A DNA stretch of 21,149 bases, taken from NCBI GenBank assembly GCA_937897645.1, contig CALCNV010000040.1, positions 1 to 21,149 on the forward strand, read 5' to 3'. Both the position numbers and the translations under genes were made by a program. The stretch is from an uncultured Lysobacteraceae bacterium (GTDB lineage Bacteria; Pseudomonadota; Gammaproteobacteria; Xanthomonadales; Xanthomonadaceae). The notes beneath the pieces were generated by a model. The model was not told the origin of the DNA and made no database searches. It was given only the letters and a program-made list of their open reading frames with translations. Of this stretch, positions 1-6,709 are shown piece by piece. Numbering within the stretch: position 1 is the stretch's first letter; every line of letters starts with the position of its first letter.

Positions 1-23
1 GTCGCAGCTTGCGCAGCTCCTAC
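1..23 (-). repeat. Single REP element of the GTAGGAGC...CGAC type, minus strand
   Basis: Read on the minus strand this begins GTAGGAGCTGCG and ends GCTGCGAC, which is the GTRGGAG head and CGA tail shared by the other REP units in this window. It lies directly before the exonuclease III start codon at 36. A partner copy may lie left of the window edge, so this could be half of an inverted pair. Confidence 0.65.
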
Positions 24-35
24 AGGGCACAACTC

Positions 36-806
36 ATGAAAATCGCCAGCTGGAACGTCAATTCGCTCAACGTGCGCCTGCCCCACCTGCAGGACTGGCT
101 GGGCACGTTCACGCCGGACGTGGTCGGCATCCAGGAAACCAAGCTGGAAGACCACAAGTTTCCGGACACCGTTCTGGCGGAAGCCGGCTACCGCAGCGTG
201 TTCGCCGGGCAGAAGACCTACAACGGCGTCGCGCTGGTGTCGCGCCTGCCGATTGATGACGTGCAGGTCGGCATTCCGGATTTCGAAGACGAGCAGAAGC
301 GTGCGATCGCCGCGACGGTGGGCGACGTGCGCATCGTCAACCTGTACGTGGTCAATGGCCAGGACATCGGCACGGACAAGTACGCGTACAAGCTGCGCTG
401 GCTGGATGCGGTGCATGCGTGGCTGGAGGCCGAACTGCGTGCGCATCCCAAGCTCGTGGTGCTGGGTGATTTCAACATCGCGCCGGATGATCGCGACGTG
501 CACGACCCGGCGGTGTGGAACGACGGGCACATCCTGACGTCCACCGCCGAACGCGATGCCTTGAAGCGGATGTACGCACTCGGCCTGCACGATGCGTTCC
601 GCCTGCATCACCAGGACGGCGGCATCTTCAGCTGGTGGGACTACCGCATGGCCGGCTTCCGCCGCGACCTGGGGCTGCGCATCGACCTGACACTGGTGTC
701 GGATGCACTGCGGGACAGCGCACATGCGGCCGGCATAGACCGCGAACCGCGGACGTGGGAACGACCGAGCGACCATGCGCCGGCATGGGTCGAGCTGGCG
801 GACTAA
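36..806 (+). CDS. xth: Exodeoxyribonuclease III (AP endonuclease)
   Basis: This enzyme cuts DNA at abasic sites and removes nucleotides 3'-5' from duplex DNA in base-excision repair in the cytoplasm. The 256-residue protein has the full endonuclease/exonuclease/phosphatase fold: WNVNSLNVR at residues 6-14, IQETKLED with the metal-binding Glu at 34, YNGVALVSR, the VVLGDFNIAP block carrying the catalytic Asp and Asn, SWWDYR, RIDLTLVSD and the C-terminal SDHAPAWVEL with the catalytic His. I chose the ATG at 36, not the in-frame ATG at 9, because family members begin MKIASWN and the upstream residues come partly from the REP at 1-23. No strong Shine-Dalgarno is visible. The gene is convergent with the small membrane protein gene at 989-1243. 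The length is normal for the family (about 250-270 aa). Confidence 0.96.
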   Translation: MKIASWNVNSLNVRLPHLQDWLGTFTPDVVGIQETKLEDHKFPDTVLAEAGYRSVFAGQKTYNGVALVSRLPIDDVQVGIPDFEDEQKRAIAATVGDVRIVNLYVVNGQDIGTDKYAYKLRWLDAVHAWLEAELRAHPKLVVLGDFNIAPDDRDVHDPAVWNDGHILTSTAERDALKRMYALGLHDAFRLHHQDGGIFSWWDYRMAGFRRDLGLRIDLTLVSDALRDSAHAAGIDREPRTWERPSDHAPAWVELAD

Positions 807-817
807 AGCAGATTACT

Positions 818-883
818 TGTGGGAGGGGCTTCAGCCCCGACAGCTTTTAGCAAAAAGCTGTCGGGGCTGAAGCCCCTCCCACA
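818..883. repeat. REP inverted pair (GTGGGAGGGGC family), near-perfect palindrome
   Basis: Two 31-bp arms (818-848 and 853-883) are exact reverse complements around a 4-nt loop. Each arm starts with TGTGGGAGGGGCTTCAGCCC read from the outside. It sits 11 nt after the xth stop. The transcript would form a very stable hairpin that could protect or end the xth mRNA, although no T-run follows on the plus strand. Confidence 0.9.
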
Positions 884-908
884 AAAAAACAGCATCCTGC
901 AGACGAAC

Positions 909-933
909 AAAGGCCCGGCAGTGCCGGGCCTTT
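909..933. terminator. Possible bidirectional terminator hairpin between convergent genes
   Basis: AAAGGCCCGG pairs perfectly with CCGGGCCTTT across a 5-nt loop. It lies between xth (rightward) and the GlsB-like gene (leftward). The U-tract is short in both directions (TTT), so efficiency is uncertain. Confidence 0.6.
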
Positions 934-988
934 GCGGTGCCACGGACCCTGGGTGCGTCTACAAGCGCACGCGGCCGCAGCGAAACGT

Positions 989-1243
989 TTAGCGCGCTTT
1001 GCCGCGCGTAAACAGGTTGACGATAAGCAGAAGGACTACGGCACCGATGAACGCGGTGACCAGGAAGCCCAGCGTGCCGCCCATGCCCAAACCGAGCATT
1101 GGCAACAGCCAGCCGCCGAGGAAGCCACCGATGATGCCGACGACGACGTTGAGGATGATGCCTTGCGAGCCATCACGCTTCATGACCAGGCTGGCCAGCC
1201 AACCTGCGATGCCACCGACAATCAGGTAAATAATGAAATTCAT
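989..1243 (-). CDS. GlsB/YeaQ/YmgE family small membrane protein
   Basis: This 84-residue protein is nearly all membrane segments: about residues 2-20, 28-47 and 55-77, with glycine-rich stretches (IVGGIAGWLASLVM, GIIGGFLGGWL). It matches the transglycosylase-associated/GlsB family (PF04226), whose members are linked to general stress responses but have no firmly known biochemical activity. It is expected in the inner membrane. The start at 1243 is supported by a strong ribosome site (AAGGAG) ending about 9 nt upstream on the minus strand. The gene is convergent with xth and divergent from the phosphopantetheinyl transferase. Its upstream region carries two tandem hairpins (1279-1320) that may be regulatory. 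Confidence 0.9.
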   Translation of the reverse strand: MNFIIYLIVGGIAGWLASLVMKRDGSQGIILNVVVGIIGGFLGGWLLPMLGLGMGGTLGFLVTAFIGAVVLLLIVNLFTRGKAR

Positions 1244-1278
1244 CCAGTGTTCTCCTTGTACTACAGATGGGAAGGCGC

Positions 1279-1320
1279 TCCCGCGTCACTGCGGGAACAG
1301 TTGAACGAAAATTTCAACTG
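1279..1320. promoter_or_regulatory. Two tandem inverted repeats upstream of the GlsB-like gene
   Basis: TCCCGC (1279-1284) pairs with GCGGGA (1291-1296), and CAGTTGAA (1298-1305) pairs with TTCAACTG (1313-1320) across 7 nt. Both lie 36-77 nt upstream of the leftward start codon at 1243. The second, AT-rich palindrome looks like a dimeric regulator site. The alternative is leader RNA hairpins. Function is inferred from position only. Confidence 0.4.
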
Positions 1321-1446
1321 CGACGAGTCTACGGCGTGGTCGTGTTAACTGACTGTAAAAACCGCGTCCTGGTGGGGCCTTCTCCTTCTAATGCTCTAGA
1401 TAGCGCAATTCATCGGCACATGCATACCGCGACGCAGCAGTACGGA

Positions 1447-1475
1447 TTGGGGCGAGGGCGGGCATCGGCTACATT
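1447..1475 (+). promoter_or_regulatory. Probable promoter of the phosphopantetheinyl transferase gene
   Basis: TTGGGG (1447-1452), a 17-nt spacer and TACATT (1470-1475) form a plausible sigma-70 promoter. The ATG at 1482 lies 7 nt after the -10 box, where transcription would start, and no Shine-Dalgarno is present, so the transcript may be leaderless. Confidence 0.5.
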
Positions 1476-1481
1476 GGCGGC

Positions 1482-2108
1482 ATGCCGTCGCTTCCCATCC
1501 CGCTGCCCGTGCGCCTCTGGCTGTTGCCGCATGCCCGCCATCAACGCGGGGAGCCGGCCATTCGCCCCGTGCTGGCGGCCGCACTGGATTGCGCCGACGA
1601 GGAACTGCCGCTGGTCCGCGATGCCTTGGGACGCCCGCAGCTTGCCGCGCCCTTCGAGCGTTACGACACCAACTGGAGCCACAGCGGCGAAGCCTTGTTG
1701 CTCGCACTGGGCGAATCGATGGAGTTGGGCGTGGACATCGAACAGTTGCGCCCACGACCGCGTACACGCGAATTGGCGCAGCGCTTCTTCCACCCTGACG
1801 AAGTGGCGTGGCTGGACACGCAGGCAGAGGACGCCAAGGTGCTGTCCTTCGTGCGCCTGTGGTGCGCGAAGGAAGCTGTGTTGAAAGCGCACGGCAAGGG
1901 CGTGTCCTTCGGGCTGGAAAAGCTGGTCTTCGTCGAAGAGGGCGCACGCCTGAAGCTTGCCGCCTGTGACCCTGCGCTCGGTACGCCCACCGACTGGACG
2001 CTGCACGAATGGTCGCCGCTGGACGGGTATCGCGCCGCCGTGGCGTGGCGCGCTGACCGCACGGTAGGAGCGCCCCATGGGCGCGAGCTGGTGACGTTGG
2101 TACGGTGA
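1482..2108 (+). CDS. 4'-phosphopantetheinyl transferase (Sfp/AcpT type)
   Basis: The enzyme moves the 4'-phosphopantetheine arm from CoA to a serine of carrier proteins used in fatty acid, polyketide or non-ribosomal peptide synthesis. The 208-residue protein carries both Mg/CoA motifs of the superfamily: GVDIE at about 83-87 and LWCAKEAVLKAHGKG at about 126-140, with the conserved W-x-x-KEA core (W127, K130, E131). WSHSGE near 65 is the usual N-terminal motif. The substrate protein cannot be told from sequence. The last 14 codons (residues 195-208) are read through the left arm of a REP element and the start of its spacer, giving the tail VGAPHGRELVTLVR, so the native C-terminus has probably been replaced or extended. 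The ATG at 1482 follows a -10-like box by 7 nt. Confidence 0.9.
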   Translation: MPSLPIPLPVRLWLLPHARHQRGEPAIRPVLAAALDCADEELPLVRDALGRPQLAAPFERYDTNWSHSGEALLLALGESMELGVDIEQLRPRPRTRELAQRFFHPDEVAWLDTQAEDAKVLSFVRLWCAKEAVLKAHGKGVSFGLEKLVFVEEGARLKLAACDPALGTPTDWTLHEWSPLDGYRAAVAWRADRTVGAPHGRELVTLVR

Positions 2109-2140
2109 ATCGAGAGCTCGCGCCCATGGGGCGCTCCTAC
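2064..2140. repeat. REP inverted pair (GTAGGAGCGCCCC family) overlapping a gene end
   Basis: Left arm 2064-2089 and right arm 2115-2140 are exact 26-bp reverse complements. Each arm starts GTAGGAGCGCCCCATGGGCG read from the outside and contains its own hairpin. The left arm is inside the phosphopantetheinyl transferase reading frame, whose stop (2106-2108) is in the spacer. The right arm lies just before the rsmG promoter. Confidence 0.93.
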
Positions 2141-2150
2141 CCCTGCTGCC

Positions 2151-2159
2151 TGCGATAAT
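2151..2159 (+). promoter_or_regulatory. Extended -10 element for rsmG
   Basis: TGC followed by GATAAT fits an extended -10 promoter. No good -35 is seen, and the site where it would lie is the REP arm. Predicted transcription start near 2166-2167 coincides with the ATG at 2167, suggesting a leaderless rsmG transcript. Confidence 0.5.
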
Positions 2160-2826
2160 GCGGCCGATGACAACGTCTTCCTTCCCCACCGCATTGCAGG
2201 ACGAACTCCATCGCGGCCTCACCGCCCTGGGCCTGCATGCCGCCGTGCTGGCGCCGCCGCTGCTGCAGTACCTCGCCCTGCTGGACCGCTGGAACCACAC
2301 CTACAACCTCACCGCCGTGCGCGACCCGCGCGAGATGGTGACCCGACACCTGCTGGACTCGCTGGCCATGCATGCTTTCGTGAGTGATGGCACGCTCGCG
2401 GACCTGGGCACTGGCCCCGGACTGCCCGGCATTCCCCTGGCCATCGCCAAGCCGGGCCTGCAGGTCACCCTGGTGGAAAGCAACGGCAAGAAGGCGCGCT
2501 TCCTGCGCGAAGCCGTGCGCACATTGGGTTTGTCCAATGCCCGCGTGGCCGAATCGCGTGCCGAAGCGGTGGACGTGCAGGCCTACAACGGCGGAGCCGC
2601 CTACGATGCCCTCACCGCGCGCGCGCTGGACACGCTGGCCGGCATCATCAAGGTCGGCGGCCACCTGTTGAAGCCCGGTGGCGCCCTGCTGGCCATGAAG
2701 GGCGTCAGGCCTGACGAGGAAATCGCCGCGCTGCCTGCCGGCTGGACGGTCTCCGCGCTCCATGTCCTCTCCGTTCCCGGCCTGGTGGGCGACCGCCATC
2801 TGGTCATCGTTCAACGCAATGCCTGA
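2158..2826 (+). CDS. rsmG: 16S rRNA (guanine527-N7)-methyltransferase RsmG (GidB)
   Basis: RsmG methylates N7 of G527 in the 530 loop of 16S rRNA using S-adenosylmethionine. Numbered from the ATG at 2158, the 222-residue protein has WNHTYNLTAVRD at 45-56, RHLLDSL at 63-69, the SAM-binding loop LGTGPGLPGIPLA at 83-95, VESNGKKARFLRE at 106-118 and the TARALDTLAG region near 153-162. The length is normal. Two starts are possible: ATG 2158, which overlaps the GATAAT box, and ATG 2167 (MTTSSFP), which I prefer because it lies where transcription should begin. rsmG upstream of parA-parB is the classic order around the partition locus in many bacteria, but a 225-nt gap with a repeat and a promoter suggests parA is transcribed separately here. 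Confidence 0.96.
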   Translation: MRPMTTSSFPTALQDELHRGLTALGLHAAVLAPPLLQYLALLDRWNHTYNLTAVRDPREMVTRHLLDSLAMHAFVSDGTLADLGTGPGLPGIPLAIAKPGLQVTLVESNGKKARFLREAVRTLGLSNARVAESRAEAVDVQAYNGGAAYDALTARALDTLAGIIKVGGHLLKPGGALLAMKGVRPDEEIAALPAGWTVSALHVLSVPGLVGDRHLVIVQRNA

Positions 2827-2835
2827 TTCCTGCCT

Positions 2836-2918
2836 CCCCCTTTGAAAAAGGGGGATCGAGGGGGATTTGCTCTCCGCGCCAAGAGCAAATCCCCCGTAGC
2901 CCCCTTTTCCAAAGGGGG
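2836..2918. repeat. 83-bp interspersed palindromic repeat, copy 1
   Basis: The element begins CCCCCTTTGAAAAAGGGGG and ends with a near reverse complement of it, with an inner stem TTTGCTCT/AGAGCAAA around a CCGCGCCA loop. A second copy at 17880-17962 has the same length and differs at only 3 of 83 positions. It lies between rsmG and parA and would fold into a long multi-stem RNA hairpin. Confidence 0.92.
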
Positions 2919-3009
2919 CGAAGCAGGGGTCCATGCGTTTCACACCGCTATGGACGGAAAAAATTCAAGCGCCCAACCCCCATTCCCCAACCTTGCCACC
3001 TTCATCCCG

Positions 3010-3015
3010 CATAAT
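3010..3015 (+). promoter_or_regulatory. Probable -10 box for parA-parB
   Basis: CATAAT is followed by about 36 nt to the parA ATG at 3052. No convincing -35 at 16-18 nt spacing is visible. A GAGG ribosome site (3038-3041) lies 10 nt before the ATG. Confidence 0.4.
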
Positions 3016-3051
3016 CCCCGGCCCACCACGGTTCCACGAGGCGCAGCACGC

Positions 3052-3852
3052 ATGGCCCGCATCATCGCCATCGCCAACCAGAAAGGCGGGGTCGGCAAGA
3101 CCACCACCGCGGTCAACCTGGCCGCCGCATTGGCGCGCGCGCCCAAGCGCGTGCTGCTGGTCGACCTGGACTCGCAGGGCAACGCCACCATGGGCAGCGG
3201 CGTGGACAAGCGCGAGCTGGACGCCTCCAGCTACGACGTGCTTTTGCAGGAAGCCGAAGCCCGCGCAGTGATCGTGACCACGCCGGAAGACTTCGACCTG
3301 CTGCCCGGCAACATCGACCTGACCGCCGCCGAAATCCAGCTGATGCAGGTCGATGACCGTGAGCAGCGCCTCAAGGCCGCGCTGGACCCGCTGCGCGACG
3401 ACTACGACTTCATCATCATCGATTGCCCGCCGGCGCTGTCGTTGCTGACGCTGAATGCGCTGACCGCCGCCGATTCGGTGCTGGTGCCGATGCAGTGCGA
3501 GTACTACGCGCTGGAAGGCCTGAGCGCGCTGCTGGAAACCATCGACGCACTGAAAGCACGCCTGAACCCGCAGCTGGAAATCGAAGGCGTGTTGCGCACC
3601 ATGTTCGACGTGCGCAACAACCTGGCCAACGCGGTGTCGGGCGAACTGACCACGCATTTCGGCGACAAGGTGTTCCGCACCATCGTGCCGCGCAACGTGC
3701 GCGTGGCCGAAGCGCCCAGCCACGGCCAGAGCATCGTCGGTTACGACAAGGCCAGCCGCGGCGGCGTCGCCTACCTGGGACTGGCCGGCGAAATCCTGCG
3801 TCGCCAGCACGAACGCAACAAGCCACGACCGAAGCATCCGGAGAACGTGTAA
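3052..3852 (+). CDS. parA: Chromosome-partitioning ATPase ParA (Soj)
   Basis: ParA binds DNA non-specifically in the ATP form and drives movement of ParB-parS complexes for chromosome segregation. The 266-residue protein starts MARIIAIANQ and has the deviant Walker A motif KGGVGKTT at 11-18, the A' region LLVDLDSQGN at 35-44, the Walker B region FIIIDCPPALSLL and the late PRNVRVAEAPSHG block typical of Soj/ParA. The short N-terminus lacks the helix-turn-helix of plasmid ParA, which fits a chromosomal protein. I rejected the longer in-frame start at 2842 because those residues translate the 83-bp repeat. The stop codon directly abuts the parB ATG, so the two are surely co-translated. Confidence 0.97.
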   Translation: MARIIAIANQKGGVGKTTTAVNLAAALARAPKRVLLVDLDSQGNATMGSGVDKRELDASSYDVLLQEAEARAVIVTTPEDFDLLPGNIDLTAAEIQLMQVDDREQRLKAALDPLRDDYDFIIIDCPPALSLLTLNALTAADSVLVPMQCEYYALEGLSALLETIDALKARLNPQLEIEGVLRTMFDVRNNLANAVSGELTTHFGDKVFRTIVPRNVRVAEAPSHGQSIVGYDKASRGGVAYLGLAGEILRRQHERNKPRPKHPENV

Positions 3853-4770
3853 ATGTCAGCACCCAAGCAACCTCCGGCGAAGAAGCGCGGCCTGGGCCGC
3901 GGCCTGGAAGCCCTGCTCGGCCCCAAGGCCGCCGCCGCGGCTCCCGCCGAAGTACAGCCCGGCGAACGCCTGCGCCAGGTTGAAGTGAAACAGCTGCAGC
4001 CCGGCAAGTACCAGCCGCGCATGGCCATGGACCCGGCCAAGCTGGGCGAGCTGGCCGAGTCGATCAAGGCGCAGGGCGTGATCCAGCCGATCGTGGTGCG
4101 CGAGTTGTCGCCAGGGAAGTTCGAGATCGTCGCCGGCGAACGCCGCTGGCGCGCCTCGCAGGAAGCCGGGCTGGCGACGGTGCCGGTGGTGGTGCGCGAC
4201 CTGGACGACCGCACCGTGATCGCGATGGCGTTGATCGAGAACATCCAGCGCGAAGACCTGAATCCGCTGGAAGAAGCGCAATCCTTGCAGCGCCTGATCG
4301 GTGAGTTCTCGCTGACCCACGCTGAAGCGGCCGAAGCCGTGGGTCGTTCGCGTGCGGCGGTGTCCAACCTGTTGCGCCTGCTTGAACTTCCGCCGGCGAT
4401 CCGCGCCCTGCTGGAAGCGCGTCGCCTGGAAATGGGCCATGCACGCGCCTTGCTGACGCTGTCGCCGGAGTTGGCGAGCAAGCTGGCCTCCGATGCCGCC
4501 GACCAGGGCTGGTCGGTGCGCGAAGTGGAATACCGCGCCCAGCAGTTCGCCGCCGGCAAGCTGCCGGCCAATGGCAGCAAGAAGCCAAAGGCCGGCAAGC
4601 CCGACCCGCAGGCTGACATCGCCGCACTGGAAACCGAATTGTCCGAATCGCTCGGCGCCAAGGTCAGCATCGCCCACAGCCGTGGCGGCAAGGGCAAGCT
4701 GGTCATCCACTACACCGACCTGGACACCTTGGACGGCGTGCTGGAACGCCTGCGCCAACGCAATCCCTGA
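3853..4770 (+). CDS. parB: Chromosome-partitioning protein ParB (Spo0J)
   Basis: ParB binds centromere-like parS sites, spreads as a CTP-dependent clamp and works with ParA. The 305-residue protein has the N-terminal ParA-interacting segment KRGLGRGLEALLG at 11-23, the ParB/Srx CTPase motifs QPRxxMDxxxL and GERRWRA (95-101), ENIQREDLNP at 129-138, a helix-turn-helix at about 154-177 and a C-terminal dimerisation region from about 255. An Ala/Pro-rich linker follows the N-terminal motif and a Lys/Gly/Pro-rich linker precedes the dimer domain. Translation starts on the nucleotide after the parA stop, with GGAG about 10 nt upstream inside parA. No parS-like palindrome was recognised within the window, so its targets probably lie outside. 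Confidence 0.97.
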   Translation: MSAPKQPPAKKRGLGRGLEALLGPKAAAAAPAEVQPGERLRQVEVKQLQPGKYQPRMAMDPAKLGELAESIKAQGVIQPIVVRELSPGKFEIVAGERRWRASQEAGLATVPVVVRDLDDRTVIAMALIENIQREDLNPLEEAQSLQRLIGEFSLTHAEAAEAVGRSRAAVSNLLRLLELPPAIRALLEARRLEMGHARALLTLSPELASKLASDAADQGWSVREVEYRAQQFAAGKLPANGSKKPKAGKPDPQADIAALETELSESLGAKVSIAHSRGGKGKLVIHYTDLDTLDGVLERLRQRNP

Positions 4771-4780
4771 CAAGAACACG

Positions 4781-4854
4781 GTAGGAGCGCCCCATGGGCG
4801 CGAGCTCTTGGCCAGATATCCAACGAAGAGCTCGCGCCCATGGGGCGCTCCTAC
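4781..4854. repeat. REP inverted pair (GTAGGAGCGCCCC family) after parB
   Basis: Left arm 4781-4809 and right arm 4826-4854 are exact 29-bp reverse complements. The outer 26 bp of each arm are identical to those at 2064-2140. It starts 10 nt after the parB stop and may act as its 3' mRNA stabiliser or attenuator; no separate terminator is seen. Confidence 0.93.
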
Positions 4855-4912
4855 CGACAGCCATTGCGCGCCTGCATTACCATCCTGATTCCGTTTTCGC
4901 CGGATCCGCGTC

Positions 4913-6694
4913 TTGAAACTTCGCACCGCCACCCTGTTGCTTGCCTGCCTGCCGATGCAGGCGATTGCCTTTTCGCCTTCCAAGACCGACCAGGCCTTCC
5001 AGTCCATCTACGAAAAAGAATGGAAATGGCGCCAGGCCAACCTGGGCATCGCCGACGAAGACAGCGACAGCACCGGCAACAACCACCGTTTGCCCGATGT
5101 GGGCGCACAGGCACAGGCCGCGCGCTTGCTGGTGTGGAATGACGTGCTGCGCCAGCTCGACGCCATCGATGCCGCGCAGTTGTCGGCGGACAACCGCATC
5201 AACCTGGCGATCTATCGTGCGCAGGTGGAAAACCTCGCCGCGGAAGTGCGCTTCGGCGCCTACGAAATGCCCTTCAACGCCGACTCCTCGTTCTGGTCCA
5301 ATCTGGCCTTCATGGCGCGCGGTTCGATGAAGAGCGTGGCCGATTACCAGGCCTATATCGATCGCCTCAACGACGTGCCGCGCCACTTCGGCCAGCAGAT
5401 CGACAACATGCGCGCCGGCCTGGCCCGTGGCTTCAGCGTGCCGCGCGCGGTACTGGATGGACGCGAGGTGTCCATTTCCAACGTGGCGAATTTGAAGGAC
5501 GCCACCACGTCGGCCTATTACGCCCCGTTCAAGAAAATGCCTGCAAACATCCCCGCCGCGGAACAGCAACGCCTGCGCACTGAAGCCGCGGCCGCGATAC
5601 AAAACAGCGTGGTGCCCGCCTTCGCTGGGCTGCTGACGTTCTTCCGCGACGAGTACGTGCCAAAAGCGCGCACCACGCTCGCCGCCGAAGCCATGCCCAA
5701 CGGCGCCGAGTTCTACCGCCAGCAGATCCGCGAATACACCACGCTGGACCTGACCCCGGAACAGATCCACCAGATCGGCCTGGACGACGTGGCGCGCATC
5801 CAGGCACAGATGGACGAGATCATCCGCCAGGTTGGCTTCAAGGCGCCGGCCGGCGATAAGGTGTTCCCGGCCTTCCTGCATTTCCTGCGTACCGACCCGC
5901 AGTTCTACGCCACCACCCCGCAGGCCTTGCTGGATCGCGCCGCATGGATTTCCAAACGCGTGGACGGCGAAGTCGGAAAATACATCGGCACCTTGCCGCG
6001 CGGTCGCTTTACGATTATTCCCGTACCCGACGACATCGCCCCGTTCTGGACGGCGGGCCGTGGCGGCGTGGGCACGTATTGGCTCAACACCTACAACCTG
6101 CCCTCGCGTCCGCTCTACAACCTGCCGGCATTGACCCTGCACGAATCCTCGCCCGGGCATTCACTGCAGGGCGCGCTGGCCGAAGAACAGGGTGCGCAAC
6201 CGGACTTCCGTCGCAAGAACTACATCTCCGCGTACGGCGAAGGCTGGGCGCTGTATACCGAAAAACTCGGCAAGGAAATGGGCATCTACGAAACCCCGTA
6301 CGAGGATTTCGGGCGCCTGACCTACGAAATGTGGCGCGCCGCGCGCCTGGTCATCGACACCGGCCTGCATCACAAGGGCTGGACCCGCGACCAGGCCCTG
6401 TCCTACCTGCGCGACCGCACCGCGCTGAGCGAACACGAAGTCACCACGGAAGTGGACCGCTACATTTCCTGGCCCGGACAGGCGCTGAGCTACAAGCTGG
6501 GCGAAATCGCCATCGTCAAACTGCGCGCCGAAGCCGAGCGCGAACTAGGTGACAAGTTCGACATCAAGGCCTTCCACGACGCCATCCTGCGCCAGGGCTC
6601 GGTGCCGCTGCCGGTGCTGGAGCAGCAGGTGCGCGCGTTTATCGCCGAACAGAAAGCCGCGAAGGCGGCTGTCACGGCAAGCGCGTCCCCGTGA
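4913..6694 (+). CDS. DUF885 family putative secreted metallopeptidase
   Basis: The 593-residue protein belongs to the DUF885 family (PF05960), generally regarded as zinc-dependent peptidase-like but with few studied members. The HESSPGH motif at 410-416 (H410, E411, H416), EGWALYTE at 443-450 and the GLHHKGW region at 484-490 supply the expected metal ligands and catalytic Glu. The N-terminus is a signal peptide: KLR, a hydrophobic core and an AIA cleavage site near residue 19, so it is likely periplasmic. LLAC at 9-12 resembles a lipobox but is very early. The start is a TTG at 4913; an in-frame stop at 4886 rules out anything further upstream except non-start codons, and the next ATG (residue 15) would destroy the signal peptide. 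It is convergent with the gluconokinase gene across only 15 nt. Substrate is unknown. Confidence 0.88.
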   Translation: MKLRTATLLLACLPMQAIAFSPSKTDQAFQSIYEKEWKWRQANLGIADEDSDSTGNNHRLPDVGAQAQAARLLVWNDVLRQLDAIDAAQLSADNRINLAIYRAQVENLAAEVRFGAYEMPFNADSSFWSNLAFMARGSMKSVADYQAYIDRLNDVPRHFGQQIDNMRAGLARGFSVPRAVLDGREVSISNVANLKDATTSAYYAPFKKMPANIPAAEQQRLRTEAAAAIQNSVVPAFAGLLTFFRDEYVPKARTTLAAEAMPNGAEFYRQQIREYTTLDLTPEQIHQIGLDDVARIQAQMDEIIRQVGFKAPAGDKVFPAFLHFLRTDPQFYATTPQALLDRAAWISKRVDGEVGKYIGTLPRGRFTIIPVPDDIAPFWTAGRGGVGTYWLNTYNLPSRPLYNLPALTLHESSPGHSLQGALAEEQGAQPDFRRKNYISAYGEGWALYTEKLGKEMGIYETPYEDFGRLTYEMWRAARLVIDTGLHHKGWTRDQALSYLRDRTALSEHEVTTEVDRYISWPGQALSYKLGEIAIVKLRAEAERELGDKFDIKAFHDAILRQGSVPLPVLEQQVRAFIAEQKAAKAAVTASASP

Positions 6695-6709
6695 TGGGTT
6701 TGCGGCGTT

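Noticed and set aside
932..1348. 138-codon plus-strand frame
   Set aside because: It is antisense to the GlsB-like gene and of low-complexity composition.
3029..3046. GGTTCCACGAGG as a possible parS
   Set aside because: Only the left half resembles parS; there is no inverted right half.
2842..3051. 70-residue N-terminal extension of ParA
   Set aside because: The residues come from the 83-bp repeat and the promoter region; ParA proteins begin with the MARIIAIANQKGG segment.
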